Assembly: GCA_900073065.1 (NCBI GenBank)
Contig: FJOG01000002.1
Span: forward strand, 628,800 to 692,799
Length of the DNA: 64,000 bases
Direction: 5' to 3'
From: Phialocephala subalpina
Lineage: Eukaryota > Ascomycota > Leotiomycetes > Helotiales > Mollisiaceae
Numbering within the stretch: the stretch's first letter is position 1; each line of letters starts with the position of its first letter. The position numbers were made by a program, and so were the translations under genes. Under the pieces are notes generated by a model. It saw only the letters and a program-made list of their open reading frames with translations, ran no database searches and had not been told where the DNA came from. This document shows, in pieces, positions 55,558 to 64,000 of the stretch.

Positions 55558-56189
55558 GTTCTACCCATTTATATCTTTGCAGAAGCGGTGCGGGACTTTT
55601 GCGAGTACTATGCCTTTAACACGACTTCGGCATTAACGCCCCCATTGTCCCTCCTTTTATCCGAACTTCTCAAGCTTTCAGGCGCTTCGATATATATTTT
55701 CTCCATGAAAAAGACACATTCATTAATCTATTGACCAATCTCAACGGCAATGGCATTTCAAAGCTTCTGCAGTACGCTTTACCATTGGCGATCGATACTT
55801 TAGGTACGACCATCTACTCCGTGGCTCTCGACTTCACGTCTCCGTACCTTCTATAGGTCTTTGCATTAGCAAAGTTACCTACGACTCTTCTACTCCATCA
55901 TGTCTGGGTTAGGAAAGCAAGGAGTCCTTACGGCTGGAGCTCCATCGTCTACGTTTCCTTAGGCTTGTTTTTGTTGGAGCAGTAACGAGTAACAAGTCTC
56001 TTGTTCTCAATCACGTTGCTATACTATGCCTCTCCAACATTACGAGCCGAAAGCACAATTGGAAGTCTGACAACGGTTGGGTGTCTAATTGTTGGAGTTG
56101 CTATCTGGGCCTACAACCAGCTCAAAGACACACCTCAAGACGATTACGAAGGTCTTCGGGATCAGAAAGTTACGAATATCTACCCCTAG
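55558..56189 (+). pseudogene. decayed nucleotide-sugar-transporter-like gene
   Basis: Fragments in more than one frame match the intact transporter at 60284-61498. FAEAVRDFCEYYAFN and SLLLSELLKLSGASIYIFS parallel its first two membrane segments. LLQYALPLAIDTLG and FALAKLPTTLLLHHVWVRKA parallel QIKYAIPAALYL and VLAKLPTTGILHHYMIK, and SLLFSITLLYYASPTLRAES parallels the late segment ASLITIAGSQYVLLPALRAS. An in-frame TAG at 55854-55856 sits exactly where the intact copy has Gln in LLQVCVLAKLPTT, so CAG became TAG. A second stop (TAA, 55983) and a frame change after the first block are also present. About 130 residues of the middle are missing. The gene is therefore non-functional. NSTs carry nucleotide sugars into the Golgi lumen. 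Confidence 0.8.
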
Positions 56190-56380
56190 AAAGCGCAACC
56201 CCAACAGCGGCGGGAGTCATATATAATGATGATTCCCAGGAAAAGGAGGTGTTGGACAAGCTCCCTGTCGTTTCCAAGTCAGAGGTGCTTATCATGGAGA
56301 CCCCTATCCTCAGCTTAGAGGCAACCACTATCACCGGCATCTGAGATGCCCTGGCTTTTGGTGCCTTCTCAGATTGCACT

Positions 56381-57792
56381 GTGACGGTGGACACTATCAA
56401 AAACAGTCTCATCTCCTTTCGCATCGGCATGCTTCCTAGTTTCGCACTATTCTCACGGAAGACCAAGACCAAGCACATGCACCCAAGAGCATATCTAGAT
56501 GGTCTTCGAGGAGTGGTAGGTAGCGGCGTTTTCTTCTACCACAAAGCTACCAGCTACTTCCCTCGACTTCAACTTGGCTGGACTGGTACCGACCAAAATC
56601 TAATTTGGCAACTGCCCTGGGTTCGATGGTTGCTACTTTCTTCGTCATTTCAGGATCTTCCCTTTCTTATGGACCTTTGAAGAGGATTCGCTCTGGCGAT
56701 CTAGCTGGATTTTCTACCAATCTGGCATCGTCCGTCTTCAGACGATGGTTACGACTCTTTATCCCGACAGCGGCTATCACCTTCGCCGATATGCTGATGG
56801 TAGCGACGGTCCCTGATGCCGGCATTCGTGGTATTGCGAAGCTTCCACTTACAGAGAAATTCTGACAATGGTTCCAAGACCAGGTCGATATGACACATCC
56901 GTTGCGAGGTCTTGACAGTGGTGTCGGATGGCTACACAACGGCTCCAGCTACGAAGGCGCACTTTAGACTATTCCCATTGAATTCCGTGGCAGCATAGTG
57001 GCGTTCTTGTACCTACGCGGGTGTGCTAAGCTTCATTCTTCGATACGGATGATGGTCATCAGTGCTTCGGCGGTGATTTGCCTCTACTACATTTACTGGG
57101 ACGTGTTCCTGTTCTTGAGCGGCATTGTCCTTGCTGAGGCGCACTTGATCCGTGCCGAGAACGCTGCCCCAAGGACACAAATTTAACTTCCGCAATATCA
57201 AGAACCATCGCCAGACGGATCTCAGCCTTGGTACAAGCGAGCATTGTCGACATGTCGACTTCCTTCTCTCTCGGCAACGAACATCAAGACGGCATTCTGA
57301 ATCCTCAATTTCATCCTAGCGATTTTCATCCTTAGCATACAAGGCGATCATCTCTTCCCCATCAGATAGGGCTGCCCTGGCTATGTATCTATCTGGTCTC
57401 TCACACCATTACAATACTTCCACCTTGGCTTCTTCTTCCGATTCTGGCCAGCTCTGGGAAGCGTATACCTTGTGTATGTTCTGGACCATTGTTTGTCACT
57501 CCAATCACTCTTTACGAATCGCGTCACGCAGTACTTGGCGAGGGTTAGTTATAGTATATATTCGGTGCATCCGCCAGTCTTGTTTCTGTTCACAATTCCT
57601 TTGGTAAATTGGGTTTGGACATTTCCTGGGAAAGAGACGGATCAATTGTATTTCTGGGGCTTCCTTTTGGGGAATCTTGTTGGTGTTCCTTTCACGTATT
57701 GGATCGCTGATCTCTTTATGAGGGTTGTGGATGAGAATGCTGTCAAGTTCTCAAAGTGGTGGTACGGCGTGGCTTTGAAAGCGAAGCTGTGA
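56381..57792 (+). pseudogene. decayed acyltransferase-3-family gene
   Basis: The first part reads HPRAYLDGLRGVVGSGVFFY, the hallmark start of acyltransferase-3 proteins. A one-base shift near 56630 leads to ATFFVISGSSLSYGPLKRIR. Stops interrupt the frame at 56863 (TGA), 56965 (TAG, where WTIPIEFRG would be expected), 57184 (TAA) and 57367 (TAG). The end is well preserved from VTQYLARVSYSIYSVHPPVL to VDENAVKFSKWWYGVALKAK. The fold has about ten membrane segments and typically transfers acyl groups to sugars or lipids. At least two of the stops fit C-to-T or G-to-A changes at CpA/TpG. It lies directly behind the decayed sugar-transporter gene, in the same direction. Confidence 0.8.
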
Positions 57793-58171
57793 GGGGTCAG
57801 AGCACGTTTATGGTCTGGGAACAGGTTGTGAGCGGGGTTAAGTTGTGGATGGACGTAGATAGAGATGTCGATGACAATAATGGGTAGGAGTTATTATGTG
57901 GTGTTAGGGATATGGCATTCAATGGCTTCACATATCTGACTCTCCCCATCCATGTGACACTCCCAAATGCACAAGTCCTATGATTCTGTCCTTTCAAAGG
58001 TACTTAAACTGAAGAAAATGCCAAAGGAAAGAATTCATAGTGGCAAGCTGATCACGAGAGCCGAAAAAATCTGTTCTATACCAACCAGTATTTGCTTCCT
58101 TTTGTCTGATAATTTGGAGGTGGTCTCCCAACTAATGACAGCTTTTCGAAGACCCAATGTCCAAGAACGAC
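57793..58171. other. intergenic, 3' side of two convergent genes
   Basis: 379 bp between the acyltransferase relic and the fucosyltransferase-like gene, which point towards each other. No feature was seen. Confidence 0.4.
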
Positions 58172-59676
58172 TCAAGGGAAAGTATCCATAATATCTACCC
58201 CGTTGACAATCATAAGCTTCGTCCATCTATCCCCCTTCATCACCGAGTTTCCCTTATAATATCTGTTCAGCCCATTTTTGCTGCTCCCCGGGTACACATA
58301 CTCATCAAATAAATCTCCTGTGTTATTTATAGTTCTCGCATAAGCAATAAGAGCAGACATCGATGACATAGTAAGGCCCATCCAATATCTGGCGTCAACT
58401 AGAGTCTGATACTCAATAATAGCTTTCTGATCGAAGGCTAGAGCATTGACTTGAGCCAGGATGTCGGGACTTGAAGAGAGGAGAATGCTCTTGTCAACCA
58501 CAGTGAAATTAAGTGGTGCAAGAATGTCTCGAAATCTCTGGATGGCGGGTTGGTCGCCACACTAATTTTGCTGTCAGTCCTATTTTATTCGAGTTTATCT
58601 GTACTTCACCAGAAAGAGGCCATTGCATGGAAGCGCTTCTCTCCACGACTGAGTAATAAAGAAAGAGACTTGAATTTTGGATCGGGCAGACGTACGCTAA
58701 CATAAACGGTTGAGATATCATATGATACCGAATTCTGAATTCTTAGAATCTCTTCGCTGTACAGTCGCATCTGGTCATCGGCTGACCCAAAGCTTGCTGG
58801 CCAGTCCACTTCACCCCTCAAATGTACACCAATATATGCACCATTGTTCAGTCTCTCACTCTTTGAGATCTTAGCTCCCAAATCCAACAACTCCTGATTA
58901 AATTTCAATACTTTGAACAAGGCTTTCCGAATCGTAGAAAATTCGTTCGCAGTCCGGTAGTTCCAGCCAAGATATGCATCTCCAAAATTGACGACGACTG
59001 GATTCTCCACACTCACATCCTCCAACACCATCTCTCGACCCTCGAATAGCGACTCGATATGTTCGCGAAACCCTCCCAACGAGTACGACGGATTAAGATA
59101 CGATCTCAGGTCACTCTCCACCACGGTCTGGATACCGCTCCTGTCATCACACATCCGGAGAACCAGCTGTGGACATTGTTCGCCTAGATCCCGCTTCAAC
59201 GACTCTATGTTCCAGAATTCGTCCGCACATACAACCCGATCATCCGTCATGATCATATGATCTAGCTTGTCGCGAGTCGTCGCAGAGGGAATAATGAGTC
59301 CGGCGCCAGCGTCGATCGCCAACCGCAGACATGTCTGGACTCGATTGCGGGCATTGTTGAGACCGCCGCAGATGGAGGTTCTGTTCGCGCCGCAGAAGCT
59401 ATGGCAGTGTAGCCAGAGGCCAGGCTGCCACTGAGTTGTGTTGCAGAGATCGTATAGTCCATCGAAACTACCAGGCGGAATAATCTTCTCTCCTATTCCT
59501 GAGAGGGATGCGGTGAGTTCTGCGTCGGAATGGAGAGGAGCATCGCTGGATATATCGAAAGAATTGAGAGATGTCGGAATATGGAGATCGGTCAAAGCCT
59601 CGGAGTAGAAGAGAAGGCAAATGAGCGCGAAAGATACGAGAGGGACATAAATCCACAAGCGCTGCTTGGACAACAT
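58172..59676 (-). CDS. type II membrane protein, O-fucosyltransferase-like
   Basis: Two exons, 59676-58696 and 58561-58172, with a 134 bp intron (GTACGT..AAATTAG) in phase 0 give 456 residues. The N terminus MLSKQRLWIYVPLVSFALIC is a signal anchor. Residues about 95-125 (GGLNNARNRVQTCLRLAIDA) match the GLNNx opening of GDP-fucose-type glycosyltransferases, and YIGVHLRGEVDWP is the HxR(x)E/D donor-site motif. The C-terminal half holds SSSPDILAQVNALAFDQKAI and ends VDIMDTFP. A Golgi-lumen glycosyltransferase role is inferred from topology and motifs. The donor and acceptor are unknown. The intron junction VYVS/CGDQPA restores the expected strand-loop after the HLR motif. Confidence 0.72.
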
Positions 59677-60283
59677 ACCGAGGAAAGATATATGGATATC
59701 TACATATCTAGGAAGCCCCTTCCCCAGACTATCTGCTTCTCATGTCCGGGTAGACATCTTGAAGCTCAAACCCACAAACGAGAGGAGAGGAGTTGGAAAG
59801 GAGGATCAAAAAGCAAAAGGATGTTCGACCAAAGTACGGCGAAACGGCAAAGATATTGAGATGAACAAACAAGACCAAGACCTCTTCCTCAATCGGTAAA
59901 TGTGGCAGCGAGGCAGGCATGTCTGGAACGATCTGGATAAAACAATTCTTCTACGGCAAGCGCCACAGCTCCTGATGTTGTGAAGAAAGTCTCACATTGC
60001 TTTTGGAGCTAGTCCTCAATAATGTCTCAGCAACCTCGTGGCTTGAATCAGGAGTGCTATTGACTTCCGTCTTGATGTTTCCTTTTTCTTCATATTGAGC
60101 CTCCACAGTTTGATGCAATCGCTATTCCTGAATTTCCTGGGCGTATCTAGATATCTATACTCGCTCGTCAAGTTCTCGAGAGCTCTTCAATGTAATTCCA
60201 AGACATGTAATCTGAGTCTTGATGTAGAATTCGTGGTGGTGACCAGCTTTTCTATACTTTATTCAACCTTACCATAGCCAAGA
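59677..60283. promoter_or_regulatory. divergent region, fucosyltransferase-like / sugar transporter
   Basis: 607 bp between two head-to-head glycosylation genes, so a shared control region is possible. Open frames on the plus strand here are antisense to the N terminus or random. No motif was assigned. Confidence 0.4.
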
Positions 60284-61498
60284 ATGGCACCATCTACCTC
60301 CTCCATCCTCCTCACAATCTACGTTTGCTGCGAAACCATTCGCGCCAATGCCGCATATTCTGCCTTCCATACATACCCCACCATCTCCGCATCCCTCATC
60401 GCCCTTCTCTCCGAAGTCCTCAAGCTCCTCATCGCTATCTTCTTCCTCTCCCGCGACCCCACCACGTCATCCTTCTCCTCCCAAAAAGTCGAGAAATACA
60501 TTTCCATTCTCCAGAACTTAGACGACATCGACTGGAAACGGCAAATCAAATACGCCATTCCAGCAGCCTTATACCTCACCAACAACCTCATTTATTACAC
60601 TGTCCTCCCACTCACCACACCCAGCCTCCTTCAAGTATGTGTCCTAGCCAAGCTCCCCACGACAGGCATCCTACACCACTACATGATCAAACCACAACGG
60701 AATCCTTTCGCCTGGCTCTCTCTACTAGTCCTCTGCATCGGCCTTGCTATCTTTAACATACCCTCATCATCCTCAACTTTAGCAGCACAAAGTCAAGGTG
60801 TTCTACTAGCTTGGTACCTAGCTCCTATTGCCGGCTTCGTCATTGCGTGTCTGAGTGCGCTGGCGAGCATCAGTTCAGAAACTAGTACGAAGGAAGGAGA
60901 GTTTTGGGAAAGTCAAGCGCTGTTATACATTTGGGGTATTGCATTTGCAGCTCTTGCGTATCCTCTTGCGCCTTCTCGGTCTGCTCCTCCATCAACAATA
61001 GGTCAGGAAGTTGCTTCAAATTCGGGTCTGATATCAGCTGTTCTAGGTGTGGCTGTTATCACAGCTGGGACGGGTCTTGTTGTTGCAATTGTATTGAGAG
61101 CAAGGGATAATATTCTGAAAGTCATTGGTACGGCAGCAAGTCTCATCACGATTGCAGGGAGTCAGTATGTGCTATTACCGGCTTTGAGAGCGAGTACGTT
61201 TACGCCGTGGAAAATCTGTGGTGGGGGTATGGTTGTGGCTTCTACGTGGTGTTATAATCATTATAGTCAGGAGGCGTGGATTGGGCGGAGTTGGAGCTTT
61301 ACACAGGTTCCGAGTGAGGAAGAGGAAGAGGAGGGTGAGAGGTTGGTGGGTAGAGGGGAGAAAGATGAGGATGAGGGGTTGGTCCAGGATGCGGGATTAT
61401 TAGCTGAAGGTTTGAAGCCTAACGCTACCAAGATTGTGGCATGTGCGGTGGTGATTGCGTATGCAACTTTGGAGGTTGCGTTGAGGGCGGGATCTTGA
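60284..61498 (+). CDS. nucleotide-sugar transporter family protein
   Basis: A single exon of 404 residues with about ten hydrophobic segments. It starts MAPSTSSILLTIYVCCETIR; ISASLIALLSEVLKLLIAIF and LLQVCVLAKLPTTGILHHYM are the NST-family second and fourth segments. An acidic loop EEEEEEGERLVGRGEKDEDE precedes a last hydrophobic segment KIVACAVVIAYATLEVALRA, giving a longer C terminus than typical. NSTs exchange a nucleotide sugar for the nucleoside monophosphate across the Golgi membrane; the sugar is not predictable here. A broken relative lies 4.7 kb upstream. It lies between two glycosyltransferase-type genes, which supports a Golgi glycan role. Confidence 0.82.
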   Translation: MAPSTSSILLTIYVCCETIRANAAYSAFHTYPTISASLIALLSEVLKLLIAIFFLSRDPTTSSFSSQKVEKYISILQNLDDIDWKRQIKYAIPAALYLTNNLIYYTVLPLTTPSLLQVCVLAKLPTTGILHHYMIKPQRNPFAWLSLLVLCIGLAIFNIPSSSSTLAAQSQGVLLAWYLAPIAGFVIACLSALASISSETSTKEGEFWESQALLYIWGIAFAALAYPLAPSRSAPPSTIGQEVASNSGLISAVLGVAVITAGTGLVVAIVLRARDNILKVIGTAASLITIAGSQYVLLPALRASTFTPWKICGGGMVVASTWCYNHYSQEAWIGRSWSFTQVPSEEEEEEGERLVGRGEKDEDEGLVQDAGLLAEGLKPNATKIVACAVVIAYATLEVALRAGS

Positions 61499-61714
61499 AG
61501 TGGGATGGAATACAGGAATGTTTGTTCTGACCTACGGATAGCATATACTTATGGGAAGTAATTGCTGTCGTGTTTTGATAGGTTGATATCTCTAAGATGC
61601 GTGAACATTTGTGGAAAAAGAAGCACCTTCCTCGATTTGCTAGCTGATCATATTCAAGTAGTCGCTGAAACACGAGTCTTGAGTACTATCAAGTTTCAAC
61701 AGCCAATTACATTC

Positions 61715-62864
61715 TTAAGGATCATAATCTACCATCTCCGTACAGTTAACCTTCTCCATTTCATATTCAACCTTCTCCCAAAACACCTTACTCTGCGGTT
61801 CCGTCATGCCGTTTCCCCTATGCAGCTTCTCTTCAAACTCCTCCTCACTCCTGATCGCATAATGGTGAATTCCTACTCTTGCTCTTGATATGGGATCTCG
61901 AAACACCACCGTAGATATAACATCTCCATTCTCTCCTACTGTTTTGTGCGCTGCCTTGAAGTTTGAATTTATGAGGGTTGAGAGGTCCGGCTGCAAGAGA
62001 GGTTTTCACAACTGACTTCACGTATCTGTCGATGCTATCGTTACCGCCAAACGCGTATTCGTCGAATGCCTTGCGGGCGGAGAGAGGTCGAGTCTTCACC
62101 CCTGATGAGGGGTGGACTTTCCAGCTAGGAGAGAAAGTCAGTCAATGCACTAGCTTGCCGCAGAGTCAAACTCACTTGGTTCCCAATGCTCCGACGGTGG
62201 AGTTGTGCTCAAAGCTCTCCAGCACCTCTCGGAATGTCTCAGTCCCAGGCGTCTCGATATACTCGTCCGCATCCAAAAATGCAATCCATTTGTGCTTGGC
62301 GGAGTACCGTTCCAGACAAGCTTTGTAGAATACCATTTGCATGTGGTTTACTCTCGTCTTTTGGCTTTCATAAGTAAACGTCAACGCTGCTCTCGGTACA
62401 TTTGGGTATTCGAATGAGGATAGTAGAGGGTCGGAGCAATCATCCATGATGTAGAACCTTCGGACATTGTGATTATAATAGTGATGGGCAAGAAACTCAT
62501 CCATATCATGAGATTGATCTTTGACGGCCATGCACACTGCGACATATTCGTCCGCTGGGAGAGCATCGTAAGGTACCGGTACTGCAGTCTCGAATGGCCA
62601 CACCTTCTCTTCCACAATTTCTCCTTGTAGTATGGCGAAGTTCTGTAGGTATTTTGCTGAGCTTGGCCGTCGAGAAGTTGCGGATGGCGTTGTAGGTTCG
62701 GATTTTTGTCGGTATCGTATCACTCGTGGATCTGTCGATGCTAACGATGTTTTCGCGGTGGCAAAGAGGAGGCGAATCCCCATTAAACAGACAGTGACAA
62801 CAAGAACATATCTCCACTTGATCCACTGCGAAATGCGCTGAATTAAGTCCGTATCGAGCAACAT
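61715..62864 (-). CDS. GT92-like (DUF23) glycosyltransferase with one-base frameshift
   Basis: Exon 1 is 62864-62176 and exon 2 is 62124-61715, joined by a 51 bp intron (GTGAGT..CTGACTTTCTCTCCTAG). The N terminus has a signal anchor, WRYVLVVTVCLMGIRLLF. The catalytic domain contains EYVAVCMAVKDQSHDMDEFL, VRRFYIMDDCSDPLLSSFEY and WIAFLDADEYIET with the DADE metal motif. Exon 2 continues NWKVHPSSGVKTRPLSARKA and YVKSVVKTSLAAGPLNPHKF, then breaks at an AAAA run (plus-strand T run 61942-61945): with three bases the frame would continue into ENGDVISTVVFRDPISRARV and GIHHYAIRSEEEFEEKL, which is still intact. Read literally, the frame instead ends out of phase, losing about 75 C-terminal residues. 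Either the gene is freshly broken or the assembly has one extra base. Confidence 0.75.
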
Positions 62865-63745
62865 CGTACATGAAAAGAAGGTACAGGCACTTCAAGAAAC
62901 TATATTTCCTACCACACTAGGTGACGGGTAGCTGTGGGGCCAAGACGCGGGGTCCCTGTCAATAGCTTGAAAGTGAAGGGGATAGACCTGCACGATGACA
63001 CTTTCCGAGATGATACATCCAAAGCAATATCGCCCATAAGAAATTGTGCGATGCACTTGCTCGATGCACGCTATTTCTTTTTCAAGCTAAGGGAGTCATT
63101 GGGGATTTTTGTGAAGAATTGGTGGAAGAAGATTTCCTAGCCACTGACTCAAATCGATAGGGGGTACCGAGACATACAATAGATTTCGTAACTTGAGAGG
63201 ATCTGGTGAAGTTGAATAGATGACCATCAAAAATGAGAGGGAGTACAATTGCTGATATGGGGAATGGGGAATGAGGAAGTGACCTGCTGTCGTGTGAACG
63301 AATATAAAAGTTTTTGAATTGTGAAGGAAGGAAGTAACAGGAAGTGAGGTCTGGATGTGAGCTGGGGCTGAAGATAGGCTAGACCCCTTTTGGGCAAGCC
63401 CCTACTTAGCCGAGGTTACTGCCCCTTTCTTTTTCCTCCAGATGCTTAGGGCGTCAACCTTGAACTGGGCTTTTAAGCTCACTTTTGTATGAGGAAAAGC
63501 CATCCCGCTCGCCAGGTTTTGAACCTCCCACGATGAAGTTTAAGATTCTTAACAGAGCCACCAGATCAGACCCCTATCGGCAAGATTTACTAAGTAGCCT
63601 GAATAGTCATTCATGACCGTGCAGTTTCTTGCTTTTATCGCTGTACTCTTATAATCTCATTTTCAGGTGTCAAAGAACCCTCTCATTTTATCACCTCATC
63701 TCTTTCAACACTCGCTCCTTCATTTCCTGTTTTGTTTCTTGTTTC
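62865..63745. other. intergenic with a tRNA-like relic
   Basis: No protein gene is supported in these 880 bp. On the minus strand, about 63573-63500, the phrases GATCTGGTGGCTCTGTTAAGA and GGGAGGTTCAAAACCTGGC resemble the D-arm and T-arm of a tRNA in the right order and spacing, but the acceptor and anticodon stems do not pair, so only a relic or chance likeness is suggested. Confidence 0.3.
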
Positions 63746-64000
63746 ATGTCTGCCAATTCTCACCAAAAGTTCTTGGACCTTGACTTGGTGCCCTGTAAAG
63801 ACCTACATTTCTCCAATTGGAACCTCAATTCCGCAATGCCATCCATTGAAGATGAAGAACAGAATGCCTTATTACTGGAAGATTTCGATCAAGTGAAAGA
63901 CTCGCCATCATCTTTGTCGCACCCTGAACGTTCCGATGATTTCATTCGAGGCCCTTCAATCGACGACGCGATCCTGGGCAAGTCATCAGGATTGTTATCG
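63746..64000 (+). CDS. 5' part of an unidentified gene, cut by window end
   Basis: An open frame of 85 codons starts with ATG at 63746, follows a CT-rich leader with TCTTTCAACACTCG and is still open at the window edge. It begins MSANSHQKFLDLDLVPCKDL and continues with an acidic, Ser-rich stretch (SIEDEEQNALLLEDFDQVKD). No domain is recognisable from this part. Composition and leader look genic. Confidence 0.5.
   Translation, partial: MSANSHQKFLDLDLVPCKDLHFSNWNLNSAMPSIEDEEQNALLLEDFDQVKDSPSSLSHPERSDDFIRGPSIDDAILGKSSGLLS

Noticed and set aside
63500..63573. tRNA-like sequence on the minus strand
   Set aside because: D-arm and T-arm phrases are present, but acceptor and anticodon stems do not pair, so it is not called as a tRNA gene. 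A covariance-model scan would settle it.
1..64000. Transposon, CRISPR array, operon or bacterial-type island
   Set aside because: No terminal inverted repeats with transposase or reverse-transcriptase coding, no spacer-repeat pattern, and all genes have fungal introns and family matches.

Overview
The window comes from the nuclear genome of a filamentous ascomycete (Pezizomycotina). The gene set (SEN1, DNF-type flippase, CHS5, WASP, XPF/RAD1, V-ATPase E, eIF1A), short 44-170 bp GT..AG introns with CTAAC/CTGAC-like branch sites, and typical fungal family expansions (F-box-like and 2EXR-like proteins, CorA-like transporters, YAT permeases) all fit. A leotiomycete is my best guess, but that is an impression of the proteins and was not tested. 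All spliced models below were built by eye from splice signals and frame continuity.

Left part (1-25.5 kb), mostly housekeeping: a NIPA-like membrane transporter (-) divergent from V-ATPase subunit E (+); a PIP-box protein of probable SLF2/Nse6 (CANIN) type (-) divergent from a DNF-type phospholipid flippase (+); a full-length SEN1 helicase in four exons (+); and a long disordered protein (+) whose 3' end carries a perfect 250 bp tandem duplication.

Middle (25.5-43 kb), accessory: a degenerate repeat array of about 74 bp units; a cryptic 66-residue spliced gene (-); a 2EXR-like protein (-); an F-box-like protein (+); an eight-exon, 1386-residue kinase-domain protein (+) that overlaps tail-to-tail with a CorA-family transporter (-); a cryptic 69-residue three-exon gene (-); and a twelve-exon amino-acid permease (+).

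Right part (43-64 kb): an SDR, CHS5 (exomer), an unrecognised basic protein, eIF1A, WASP/Las17, a small conserved-looking protein divergent from RAD1/XPF, then a glycosylation-flavoured block. That block holds two decayed genes (a nucleotide-sugar-transporter relic and an acyltransferase-3 relic), a type II membrane O-fucosyltransferase-like protein, an intact nucleotide-sugar transporter and a GT92-like glycosyltransferase with a one-base frameshift. The window ends inside an unidentified gene.

The DNF flippase, Chs5, WASP, the sugar transporter and the glycosyltransferases all act in Golgi/plasma-membrane traffic or wall and glycan building. Only the 55.5-62.9 kb block looks like a functional neighbourhood; the rest is ordinary fungal gene order.
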